Positions 1 to 5,286 of a DNA stretch of 5,286 bases are shown piece by piece. The notes beneath the pieces were generated by a model. The model ran no database searches, had not been told where the DNA came from, and worked only from the letters and a program-made list of their open reading frames with translations. The stretch lies in assembly GCA_023430845.1 (NCBI GenBank), contig JAEYYJ010000177.1:1-5286 (forward strand). The letters run 5' to 3'. The position numbers were made by a program, and so were the translations under genes. Each line of letters begins with the position of its first letter. Within the stretch, counting starts at the first letter, position 1. The DNA is from Pseudomonadota bacterium. Its GTDB lineage: Bacteria > Pseudomonadota > Alphaproteobacteria > Rhizobiales > Hyphomicrobiaceae.

Positions 1-558
1 GCGCAGTTCCTGAAGTTCGACGAGCCGAACCGCTGGCTGACGAGCGGCGGCCTCGGCACCATGGGCTATGGGCTCCCGGCCGCGATCGGCGCGCAGATCG
101 CGCATCCCAAGGCGCTTTGCATCGACGTTGCGGGTGACGCCTCGATCCTCATGAACATCCAGGAGATGTCGACGGCCGTGCAGTACCGCCTGCCGGTCAA
201 GATCTTCATCCTGAACAACCAGTACATGGGCATGGTCCGCCAGTGGCAGCAGCTCCTGCACGGTAACCGCTATTCGGAGAGCTACACGGAAGCGCTGCCG
301 GACTTCGTCAAGCTCGCGGAAGCCTATGGCGGCGTCGGCATGCGCTGTGATCATCCGGCTGACCTCGACGATGCCATCAAGGCCATGATCGCTGTGAAGG
401 ACAAGCCGGTCATCTTCGACTGCCGCGTCGCTGCGCTCGCCAACTGTTTCCCGATGATTCCCTCGGGCAAGGCGCACAATCAGATGCTGCTCGGCGAGGA
501 CATCTCGGCGGAGGAGATCGACAAGGCCATCGGCAAGGAAGGCAAGGTGCTGGTGTAA
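1..558 (+). CDS. ilvB: Acetolactate synthase large (catalytic) subunit, 3' part
   Basis: This is the C-terminal 185 residues of acetohydroxyacid synthase, open at the left window edge in frame 1. The enzyme is cytoplasmic, uses thiamine diphosphate (ThDP), and condenses two pyruvates, or pyruvate with 2-oxobutyrate, in the first shared step of valine, leucine and isoleucine synthesis. Visible signatures are the WLTSGGLGTMGYGLPAAIGA segment (residues 12-31 of the fragment) and the ThDP/Mg-binding motif GDAS (45-48), followed 24 residues after GDA by NN (72-73). Next come QYMGMVRQWQQ and the C-terminal NCFPMIPSGKAHN stretch. Ala in place of the third Gly of the classical GDG motif is, as far as I recall, usual in alphaproteobacterial enzymes and not a defect. 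The gene could equally be named ilvI. The reading frame is intact to the TAA stop. Its regulatory partner is encoded at 2242-2805, after two unrelated genes. Identification is very secure; the N-terminal domains lie outside the window. Confidence 0.97.
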   Translation, partial: AQFLKFDEPNRWLTSGGLGTMGYGLPAAIGAQIAHPKALCIDVAGDASILMNIQEMSTAVQYRLPVKIFILNNQYMGMVRQWQQLLHGNRYSESYTEALPDFVKLAEAYGGVGMRCDHPADLDDAIKAMIAVKDKPVIFDCRVAALANCFPMIPSGKAHNQMLLGEDISAEEIDKAIGKEGKVLV

Positions 559-613
559 GCGCTGCGCACGCGAGCGTTGAGCCGGCTACTTACTCACGCC
601 TTCGGCGGATGTC

Positions 614-1486
614 ATGATACCTTCCGACACACTGCAGCACTACGCGCAGCAAGATCTGCTGACGCATCCTGCGGGGCTCGCATCTCTCTACGATGCGCTG
701 CCCGCCGGTGCGTCGGCGCTCTGCGATGCCATGTCGGGGCTGATCATCCATACGTCCTGGGCGGACAAGTATGGCATTCCGTCAGGAACGCCATTGCCGC
801 GCGAAACGAAGCCGGTGGCTGATCGCCTGGCCGAGATCCAGCAGCGCTTCGGCGGTTCGCTGCTAACGCACCGCGCGCCGACACAGCGCCCGTTCGGAAC
901 CTGCCGGGATTTTGCGCTACTCATGTGCAGCGCGCTGCGCCATCGCGCGATTCCGGCACGTGTGCGCTGTGGATTTGCGACGTACTTCGCGGGCCGCCGC
1001 TTCGCCGATCATTGGATCTGCGAGTACTGGATCGCGGAACAGCAGAGATGGGCAGCGGCTGATGCCCAGATCGACGCGCTTCAGCGCGAGCATCTGGCCA
1101 TCGGCTTCGATACGGCCGATCTGCCGAATGGCGCGTTCGTTTCCGCGCCGGAGGCATGGGGGCTTGTGCGATCCGGAGCTGCTTCAGCGGACGATTTCGG
1201 TCATGGCGACGCGAATGGCCTCTGGTTTCTGAGCCTCAATCTCCATCGCGACCTGCTGGCTCTCGCCAGCCGTCATGTGTCGGCGTGGGATTCCTGGCGC
1301 AGTGCCGATGACGAGAGCAAGCATCTCTCGCACGCTGACCTCGTCGCTTGCGATCGTCTTGCTGCTGACGTGATCGCGGCTGTGGCATCGGGCAACGTCG
1401 CGGCGCTGGAGGAACTGGCGAAATACAGATCGACGCCGCCGTGGCATTTGAGTTCGCATAGTCGAATGGAGGGGCGCGCGCATTGA
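614..1486 (+). CDS. Transglutaminase-like superfamily protein (putative cysteine hydrolase)
   Basis: This 290-residue protein has a transglutaminase-like core of the papain-fold type. The Cys-His-Asp triad can be read in order: Cys97 in PFGTCRDFALLMCSALR, His133 in FADHWICEYW, and Asp150 in RWAAADAQID. The Cys at the start of a helix, the aromatic residues after the His, and the W-x3-D-A-Q spacing are family hallmarks. Bacterial members include proteases, peptide-modifying enzymes and amidases; the substrate here is unknown. There is no signal peptide or membrane segment, so it is probably cytoplasmic. The C-terminal third (about 185-290) matches nothing I recognise. The ATG at 614 is the first start that fits the conserved N-terminal region, but it has only a weak ribosome site (GGCGGA, 604-609). 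The gene starts 55 nt after ilvB with no terminator between, and its TGA overlaps a possible start of the next gene, so it is probably co-transcribed with the ilv genes. The family call is firm and the function is open. Confidence 0.85.
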   Translation: MIPSDTLQHYAQQDLLTHPAGLASLYDALPAGASALCDAMSGLIIHTSWADKYGIPSGTPLPRETKPVADRLAEIQQRFGGSLLTHRAPTQRPFGTCRDFALLMCSALRHRAIPARVRCGFATYFAGRRFADHWICEYWIAEQQRWAAADAQIDALQREHLAIGFDTADLPNGAFVSAPEAWGLVRSGAASADDFGHGDANGLWFLSLNLHRDLLALASRHVSAWDSWRSADDESKHLSHADLVACDRLAADVIAAVASGNVAALEELAKYRSTPPWHLSSHSRMEGRAH

Positions 1487-1512
1487 TGCGCGGTCTCGTA
1501 TGGGAAGACATC

Positions 1513-2223
1513 ATGCACCTCTACATCGCCAACAAGCTCTATTCGTCCTGGTCGCTCAGGCCGTGGATCCTGATGACCGCCCTCGACATCCCGTTCGAGG
1601 AAACGGTCATTCCGATGTACTTCCCGGACTCGAAGGGGCGGATGCTCGATGTCTCGCCGACGGGCAAGATGCCCTGTCTCGTCGATGGTGATGTCGTCAT
1701 CTGGGAAAGCCTCGCCATCATGGAGTATCTCCATGAGCGCCTTCCGCAGAAAGGTGTGTGGCCTGCCGACGTGAAGGCGCGCGCGCACGCCCGCGCAGTC
1801 AGTAATGAGATGCACGCCGGCTTCCAGGCCCTCCGCGGTGCGTGCCCGATGAACCTTTCCAAGCGTTTCGCGCCACGCGATCTCGGCTCCGATGTTGCCG
1901 ACAACGTGCGGCGCCTCGAGGGCCTGTGGGCTGATGCGCGCCGCCGCTTCGGCGCGGGCGGGCAGTTTCTCTACGGCGCGTTTGGCGCCGCTGACGCGAT
2001 GTTTGCGCCCGTCGTAACGCGCCTCGATACGTATCAGGTGCCCGTCTCGTCGGAGACGCGGCGCTACATGGACGCGGTGCTCTCGCATCCGGCATTCGTG
2101 AAGTGGCGGAGCGAGGCCCTCGCGGAGCCCTGGACCATCGACCACTACGAGGTCGGTTGGACACCCGTCGAAACGTTTCACACCGGCGCCGCGCGCACCG
2201 ATCATCCACGCCACAAAGCCTAA
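1513..2223 (+). CDS. Glutathione S-transferase family protein
   Basis: This 236-residue cytoplasmic protein has the two-domain GST layout. Residues 1-76 form the thioredoxin-like glutathione-binding domain: MHLYIANKLYSSWSLRPW, then SPTGKMPCLVDG with the cis-proline at Pro54, then WESLAIMEYL with Glu65-Ser66, which normally contact the glutathione gamma-glutamyl group. Residues from about 85 to 215 form the helical domain, with an N-capping-box-like segment FGAADAMFAPVVTR (Asp161). Ser11/Ser12 are candidate catalytic residues, suggesting a Ser-type rather than Tyr-type active site. The natural substrate is unknown. The start at 1513 is preferred because GST proteins begin right at the first beta strand and GGGAAG (1502-1507) is well spaced. 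An ATG at 1486 or a TTG at 1483 would add 9 or 10 residues, use GGAGGGG (1468-1474), and overlap the preceding stop. ilvH follows after 18 nt. The family is secure and the exact start moderately so. Confidence 0.9.
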   Translation: MHLYIANKLYSSWSLRPWILMTALDIPFEETVIPMYFPDSKGRMLDVSPTGKMPCLVDGDVVIWESLAIMEYLHERLPQKGVWPADVKARAHARAVSNEMHAGFQALRGACPMNLSKRFAPRDLGSDVADNVRRLEGLWADARRRFGAGGQFLYGAFGAADAMFAPVVTRLDTYQVPVSSETRRYMDAVLSHPAFVKWRSEALAEPWTIDHYEVGWTPVETFHTGAARTDHPRHKA

Positions 2224-2241
2224 CGGCACAGGATATTCGCC

Positions 2242-2805
2242 ATGTCAGAGAAAGGCACCGGCTCCGCCTACTTCCTCGAGGAGCGCAAGGACGCCAGCGA
2301 GCGGCACACATTCTCCATCCTGGTCGACAACGAGCCGGGCGTGCTGGCGCGCATCGCTTCGCTCTTCTCCGGGCGCGGCTACAATATCGAGAGCCTGACC
2401 GTCTCCGAAACGGACGAAGCACGACGCCTCTCGCGCTTCACCGTCGTCACGACCGGCACCCCGATGGTGCTGACGCAGATCCGCAATCAGCTCGATCGAC
2501 TGGTGCCGGTGCACAGCGTCACCGACCTCACTGTCGGCGGCCAGCCCATCGAGCGTGAGCTCGCGCTCGTCAAAGTCGCGGGCAAAGGCGAGAAGCGCAT
2601 CGAAGCCTTGCGACTCGCCGAAATTTTCCGCGCGAGCGTCGTCGACACCTCGACCGAACATTTCGTATTCGAGATCACCGGCAAGTCGTCGAAGATCGAG
2701 CAGTTCATCTCGATCATGCGCGAGCTGGGTCTCGTGGAGGTCTCGCGCACGGGTATTGCAGCCATGGCGCGCGGCGCGCAGGGGCTTGCTGATCAGAAGG
2801 GATAA
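2242..2805 (+). CDS. ilvH: Acetolactate synthase small (regulatory) subunit
   Basis: This is the 187-residue regulatory subunit of acetohydroxyacid synthase, which stimulates the catalytic subunit and, in this family, confers feedback inhibition by valine. An N-terminal ACT domain (about 22-98) begins HTFSILVDNEPGVLARIASL, with the effector-loop motif NEPGVL (30-35) and the helix lead-in GRGYNIESLTV (44-54). A second domain of the long IlvH type (about 100-175) follows, with ERELALVKV, AEIFRASVVD and EQFISIMRELGLVEVSRTG. The length fits the long IlvH-type subunit rather than the short E. coli IlvN type; many databases nevertheless label it ilvN. About 20 charged N-terminal residues precede the ACT domain, common in alphaproteobacteria. 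The ATG has an AGGA ribosome site (2230-2233) 8 nt upstream. It lies 18 nt after the GST gene and is followed by a hairpin, so it is probably the last gene of the ilv transcript. Confidence 0.97.
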   Translation: MSEKGTGSAYFLEERKDASERHTFSILVDNEPGVLARIASLFSGRGYNIESLTVSETDEARRLSRFTVVTTGTPMVLTQIRNQLDRLVPVHSVTDLTVGGQPIERELALVKVAGKGEKRIEALRLAEIFRASVVDTSTEHFVFEITGKSSKIEQFISIMRELGLVEVSRTGIAAMARGAQGLADQKG

Positions 2806-2831
2806 GGGCGCAGACCGGCGCGCCGAAGAGT

Positions 2832-2852
2832 GAGCCCGTGAGCAGCGGGCTC
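2832..2852 (+). terminator. GC-rich hairpin, probable transcription terminator after ilvH
   Basis: A perfect 7-bp stem, GAGCCCG (2832-2838) paired with CGGGCTC (2846-2852), encloses a 7-nt loop. It begins 26 nt after the ilvH stop, as expected for a terminator closing the ilv operon. No T-run follows (the next bases are GCACACAAAG), so it is not a textbook intrinsic terminator. It may act together with Rho, or only protect the 3' end of the mRNA. The reverse strand also lacks a T-run. Confidence 0.5.
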
Positions 2853-3119
2853 GCACACAAAGCGCGCGCGCTCTTCATGGACGCGGCTGAATCCACAACA
2901 CGCTCCGTCAGGCACGTGGGTATTCCACTCGCGCGCTATCGATGCGCCATCTTCCGCCGCAGTTTCGCGGGCACGCGCCTCAGATTGCTTTCATGTTCTG
3001 CGACCGGCCTTGAGCAACGCCGCCCTGATGGGCGTGGCGCGGGATCGGCTTTGCGTTGGGCCACGAGTGCGGTTCGGTGCGCACGCCGTCGCCACGCGAG
3101 CGCGCGCCTCTTGCACTCG

Positions 3120-3149
3120 TTAAGAACTCGTGCCACCATTTCAATTAAT
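3120..3149 (+). promoter_or_regulatory. Possible promoter of the transport operon
   Basis: TTAAGA (3120-3125) and ATTAAT (3144-3149) are separated by 18 nt, and each matches four of six positions of the -35 and -10 consensus of the housekeeping sigma factor. They sit at the start of the only strongly AT-rich block of the window, upstream of a strong ribosome site. Other pairings in this AT-rich block are almost as good, so the exact boxes are uncertain. That a promoter lies somewhere in 3110-3175 is more secure than this particular assignment. Confidence 0.3.
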
Positions 3150-3169
3150 AACATAGCTTTTCAAATAAT
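3139..3169 (+). repeat. Two direct 11-mers spaced 20 nt, sharing the TTTCA half-site
   Basis: TTTCAATTAAT (3139-3149) recurs as TTTCAAATAAT (3159-3169), with 10 of 11 bases the same and starts exactly 20 nt apart, about two turns of the helix. The second copy overlaps the left arm of the palindrome. Together they would place TTTCA half-sites on the same face of the DNA, which could serve two regulator dimers or a tetramer. In such an AT-rich block some repetition by chance is expected. Confidence 0.4.
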
Positions 3170-3175
3170 GAAAAG
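3157..3175. promoter_or_regulatory. Operator-like palindrome, CTTTTCA-N5-TGAAAAG
   Basis: This is an exact 7-bp inverted repeat: CTTTTCA (3157-3163) and TGAAAAG (3169-3175) around AATAA. The 19-bp, AT-rich, dyad-symmetric form is typical of a dimeric helix-turn-helix regulator site. It lies just upstream of the ribosome site of the substrate-binding protein gene, where binding would block transcription or early elongation. The IclR-family regulator encoded in the same operon is the natural candidate to bind it. Published IclR-family sites are short AT-rich palindromes of similar size, but I cannot match this one to a specific member. A weak mRNA hairpin is an alternative role. Confidence 0.5.
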
Positions 3176-3181
3176 AGCGTT

Positions 3182-3187
3182 GGAGGA
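3182..3187 (+). promoter_or_regulatory. Strong ribosome binding site of the substrate-binding protein gene
   Basis: GGAGGA stands 6 nt before the ATG at 3194 and is the best Shine-Dalgarno sequence in the window. It fixes the start of the substrate-binding protein gene and fits a highly expressed periplasmic protein. Confidence 0.85.
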
Positions 3188-3193
3188 ACGGAA

Positions 3194-4381
3194 ATGAGGA
3201 AGGCATTACTCGCAGCCGCGGGCGCCGCGGTGCTGTCACTTGCGTCGGCGAATGCTGAAGCCGCTGACATCAAGATCGGGATGCCGATGATCCTGTCGGG
3301 TCCGGGCGCACTGTTCGGCGAGCCGGCGCTCAAAGGCGCTCAGATGGCCGTTGAAGAGATCAACGCCAAGGGTGGTGTGCTCGGCCGCAAGCTCCAACTC
3401 ATCCACAAGGACAGCAAAGGCAATCCGGACGAGGCCGTTCGCGTGGCCCGTGAAATGATCCTGAAGGACGAGGTCGACTTCCTTGTCGGCACCTTCACGG
3501 GCGCGGAGGGCCCAGCCGTCTCACCGATCGCCAAGGAGAACAAAATCGTCTTCATCGCGCCGGTCTCGAAGCCGGATGCGCTGACGGCGCCGAAGAACCT
3601 TCACCCCTATCTCTTCCGGACGGCCACGACGACGACTATCGAAGGTCGCTCGGCCGCTGAACTCATCGCCAAGCTGCCGGTGAAGCGCATCGCGACCATC
3701 AGCCCGGACTATGCCTATGGTCAGGAGGTCACGGCCGCCTTCGTCGCGCATCTGAAGAAGATCAAGCCGGAGATGGAGATCGTCGACCAGCAGTGGCCGA
3801 AGCTCGGCGAGGCGGACTACACGCCCTTCATCAACGCGCAGCTCGCGAAGCAGCCGGACGCCGTTTTCAGCTCGCTGTGGGGCGGCCACTTTGTGACCTT
3901 CATCAAGCAGGCGACGCCGCTCGGCTACTTCAAGCGGATCAACAACAATTTCGTTGCCGGCGGCGAGGCGGGTTCGATCGAATCCGCGAAGGCTATCGGC
4001 GACGACTATCCCCTGGGCATCTGGGGCAACTCGTATGACGCCTTCAACTGGGACGGTCCTCCCGCGCACAAGGAGTTCATCGAGCGGCTGAAGAAGTACA
4101 CGGGCCAGGAGCAGCCGTCGTCATGGCCGTCGGTCGGCTACATCGCGGTGCAGGTGCTCGCGGAAGGCATTCGCAAGGCCAACAGTACGAAGTCGGACGA
4201 TGTCGCCAAGGCGCTCCCCGGCCTCACGGTCGATACGCCGATCGGCAAGCAAACTATCAGCCCGAAGAACCACTCGGCCAATCGTGGCCAGTTCTGGGGC
4301 AAGATGGTCAAGGATCCGCGCTACGCCTTCGCGGTGATGGAGAAGCCGATCTACCTCGATCCGACACCCTTCCTGGATTGA
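3194..4381 (+). CDS. Liv-type ABC transporter periplasmic substrate-binding protein
   Basis: This 395-residue protein is a periplasmic type I (LivK-like, Peripla_BP_6) solute receptor that delivers ligand to a LivHMGF-type importer. The Sec signal peptide is clear: MRK, a hydrophobic core (ALLAAAGAAVLSLASA), and an A-E-A cleavage site after about residue 23. No lipobox is present, so the mature protein should be soluble. The first lobe starts ADIKIGMPMILSGPGALFGE, followed by GAQMAVEEINAKGGVLGRKL (48-67) and FLVGTFTGAEGPAVSPIA (96-113). The family-typical YAYGQE (173-178) and ADYTPFINAQLAKQPDAVF (207-225) follow, then the C-terminal lobe. The whole protein lacks cysteine, unlike E. coli LivK/LivJ, which carry a disulfide. 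The ligand cannot be deduced: relatives bind branched-chain amino acids, but also aromatic acids, amides or urea. It is first in an operon with an IclR regulator and a LivH-type permease, and livK should not be assigned as a symbol. Confidence 0.93.
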   Translation: MRKALLAAAGAAVLSLASANAEAADIKIGMPMILSGPGALFGEPALKGAQMAVEEINAKGGVLGRKLQLIHKDSKGNPDEAVRVAREMILKDEVDFLVGTFTGAEGPAVSPIAKENKIVFIAPVSKPDALTAPKNLHPYLFRTATTTTIEGRSAAELIAKLPVKRIATISPDYAYGQEVTAAFVAHLKKIKPEMEIVDQQWPKLGEADYTPFINAQLAKQPDAVFSSLWGGHFVTFIKQATPLGYFKRINNNFVAGGEAGSIESAKAIGDDYPLGIWGNSYDAFNWDGPPAHKEFIERLKKYTGQEQPSSWPSVGYIAVQVLAEGIRKANSTKSDDVAKALPGLTVDTPIGKQTISPKNHSANRGQFWGKMVKDPRYAFAVMEKPIYLDPTPFLD

Positions 4382-4388
4382 GCCCTCT

Positions 4389-5189
4389 GTGAAGAAGCCA
4401 GCCGATCGGGCGCCTGCCCGGGAAGGGTCCGCGGTCAAGACGGTAGCGAAGGTGCTCGATCTGCTCGAGCATGTCGCTGCCGCCGGACGACCGGTATCCG
4501 TCTCCGAACTCGCCGCCACGACCGGCTTCAATGTGAGCACGGCACACCGTCTCATGCAGACGCTCGCACGGCGCAACTATGTCGAGCAGGATTCGTCGAC
4601 CCGCGCTTATACGCTCGGGCCGCGGCTGCTCGAACTTGGTTCGGCTTATACGCGCAGCCTCGACCTCATTGGTGCAGCGCGCCCGCGCATCGAGGAACTG
4701 AGGGATCTTGCCGGCGAAACGGTCCACCTCGCCATTCTGAGCGAGCGCGATGTCGTCGAGATCTGCACGGCTGCCGGCAAGCAGGCGGTCACCGTCTCCA
4801 TGGGCACGGGGCGGCGTGATCCCGCGCACTGCACGGCGACCGGAAAAGTACTGCTCGCTTCCCTGAGCGAGGGCGAGATCGAACGCTTCTTCGCCGCCGG
4901 CCCGCTCCTTGCGGCAACGCCCAAGAGTATCACGAGCCGAAAGGCTTTCATCGCCGAGCTGAAGCGCGTGCGCGATGCTGGCTATGCCAGGGATGACGAG
5001 GAGCTGTGCGCCGATGTCTGCTGCCTCGGCGTGCCGGTCTTCAATCGTTCGGGGCGGCCTGCGGCGGCGCTCAGCCTTGCTATGCCGAAAGCGCGTTTCC
5101 GCGCGGGCAATGTCGAGAACTTCGTGAAAATGCTGCGCGACAGCTCGGCGCGGATCTCAAGCGCGCTCGCTCTCTCCGGAGCGGACTGA
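4389..5189 (+). CDS. IclR-family transcriptional regulator
   Basis: This is a 266-residue cytoplasmic DNA-binding regulator with the full IclR architecture. An N-terminal winged helix-turn-helix (about 14-75) contains VSVSELAATTGFNVSTAHRL, with recognition-helix residues around Ser50-Arg54, and a wing ending RAYTLGPRLLELG. The effector-binding domain (about 90-260) shows RRDPAHCTATGKVLLA (142-157), GYARDDEEL (198-206) and GVPVFNRSGRPAAALSLAMP (214-233). Family members sense small organic acids and act as repressors or activators of catabolic and transport genes. The GTG start at 4389 is 7 nt after the substrate-binding protein stop with only a weak ribosome site, so it may be translated by coupling. 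That would keep regulator levels low. Cys207 and Cys211 flank the usual Cys212 of the effector domain and look unusual. Embedded within a transport operon, it probably controls that operon, perhaps through the palindrome at 3157-3175. Confidence 0.93.
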   Translation: MKKPADRAPAREGSAVKTVAKVLDLLEHVAAAGRPVSVSELAATTGFNVSTAHRLMQTLARRNYVEQDSSTRAYTLGPRLLELGSAYTRSLDLIGAARPRIEELRDLAGETVHLAILSERDVVEICTAAGKQAVTVSMGTGRRDPAHCTATGKVLLASLSEGEIERFFAAGPLLAATPKSITSRKAFIAELKRVRDAGYARDDEELCADVCCLGVPVFNRSGRPAAALSLAMPKARFRAGNVENFVKMLRDSSARISSALALSGAD

Positions 5190-5286
5190 TGCTTGAGCCG
5201 TCATTCCTCTTTGGGCAGTTTGTTGGCGGTCTCAGTATCGCGATGTTTCTATTCCTGATCGCGTCGGGCCTCGCACTGATCTTCGG
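5189..5286 (+). CDS. LivH-type ABC transporter permease, 5' part
   Basis: These are the first 32 codons of a membrane permease, cut by the right window edge. The sequence MLEPSFLFGQFVGGLSIAMF followed by LFLIASGLALIFG matches the start of LivH-type permeases: a short polar lead, then the first hydrophobic helix ending in the characteristic S/G-L-x-L-I-F-G. In the inner membrane it would pair with a LivM-type subunit and take up the ligand brought by the protein encoded at 3194-4381. The ATG overlaps the regulator's stop by one base (TGATG), and GGAG (5178-5181) lies 7 nt upstream inside the regulator gene, so translation is probably coupled. The family is recognisable even from this short piece; the substrate is not. 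Confidence 0.85.
   Translation, partial: MLEPSFLFGQFVGGLSIAMFLFLIASGLALIF

Larger units (their letters stand above)
2806..3193. other. Intergenic region between the ilv cluster and the transport operon
   Basis: This is the only stretch over 300 nt without a convincing gene. After the hairpin near its left end, roughly 2853-3110 is GC-rich with no recognisable coding, RNA or mobile-element signature. Minor self-complementary pieces occur there, such as CGCCC-TGAT-GGGCG (3021-3034), as chance predicts at this GC content. From about 3120 the composition changes abruptly: in 3138-3177 only 8 of 40 bases are G or C. This end carries the probable promoter and operator of the transport operon. A 119-codon GTG-started open frame spans 2838-3197, but its Arg/Ser-rich product looks like no protein I know and it begins inside the hairpin. 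I treat the region as non-coding. Confidence 0.7.

Noticed and set aside
139..141. Ala instead of Gly as the third residue of the ThDP motif (GDA rather than GDG) as a possible inactivating change in acetolactate synthase.
   Set aside because: As I recall, GDAS is the common form in alphaproteobacterial acetolactate synthases, and the surrounding motif is fully conserved.
1273..2229. A long reverse-strand open frame (318 codons) opposite the GST and transglutaminase-like genes.
   Set aside because: It shares the codon register of the GST gene, the usual antisense artefact in GC-rich genomes, and its Arg/His-rich product resembles no known family. Both + strand genes are clearly recognisable.
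2245..2856. A reverse-strand open frame of 203 codons opposite ilvH.
   Set aside because: It mirrors ilvH in the same codon register, and ilvH itself is unmistakable.
3033..3065. Inverted repeat CGTGGC (3033-3038) / GCCACG (3060-3065) in the intergenic region, considered as a small RNA or attenuator hairpin.
   Set aside because: The 6-bp arms flank a 21-nt loop, no T-run follows, and such matches are expected by chance in GC-rich DNA.
2838..3197. A + strand GTG-started open frame of 119 codons filling most of the intergenic region and overlapping the next gene's start.
   Set aside because: The start lies within the terminator-like hairpin and has no convincing ribosome site. The product is rich in Arg, Ser and Ala without domain features, and the frame crosses the AT-rich promoter/operator block. 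A chance frame in GC-rich DNA is likelier.
3521..4069. A reverse-strand open frame of 182 codons opposite the substrate-binding protein gene.
   Set aside because: It is in register with the real gene and very rich in Arg, Asp and Leu with no domain signature, so it is an antisense shadow.
4308..4829. A reverse-strand open frame of 173 codons across the junction of the substrate-binding protein and IclR genes.
   Set aside because: It is in register with the IclR gene and low in plausibility, and both + strand genes are well supported.

Overview
The window is GC-rich, with densely packed genes all on the + strand. The protein signatures point to an alphaproteobacterium, probably of the order Hyphomicrobiales (Rhizobiales). 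The acetolactate synthase carries the GDAS...NNQYMGMVRQWQQ form typical of that group, and the transport genes are a Liv-type set controlled by an IclR-type regulator. This placement is inferred from recognised protein sequence, not from a phylogenetic marker.

Left half (1-2805): a branched-chain amino acid biosynthesis cluster. It holds the 3' end of the acetolactate synthase catalytic subunit gene (ilvB/ilvI, cut by the window edge), a transglutaminase-like cysteine hydrolase gene, a glutathione S-transferase family gene, and the acetolactate synthase regulatory subunit gene (ilvH/ilvN). Gaps are short (55 nt, then 26 nt or an overlap, then 18 nt) and no terminator is visible between genes, so the four are probably one transcript. 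The notable point is that two unrelated genes separate the two subunits of one enzyme. A GC-rich hairpin 26 nt after ilvH probably ends this transcript.

Middle (2806-3193): a 388-nt non-coding stretch. Most of it is GC-rich and featureless after the hairpin. It ends in a sharply AT-rich block of about 40 nt with an exact 7-bp inverted repeat (CTTTTCA-N5-TGAAAAG) and a 20-nt-spaced near-repeat of one half-site. A strong ribosome binding site follows. This looks like the promoter/operator of the next operon.

Right half (3194-5286): the start of a Liv-type (HAAT family) ABC transporter operon. It holds a periplasmic substrate-binding protein gene, an IclR-family regulator gene 7 nt downstream, and the first 32 codons of a LivH-type permease gene whose ATG overlaps the regulator stop. 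The remaining transporter genes presumably lie beyond the window. The embedded regulator suggests substrate-induced control through the AT-rich operator. The substrate cannot be read from the sequence; branched-chain amino acids, aromatic acids and other small carboxylates or amides are all possible.

No RNA genes, insertion sequences, CRISPR arrays or phage genes were seen. Most of the window is ordinary metabolism and transport. The best leads are the split ilvB/ilvH arrangement and the operator-like palindrome ahead of the IclR-containing transport operon.
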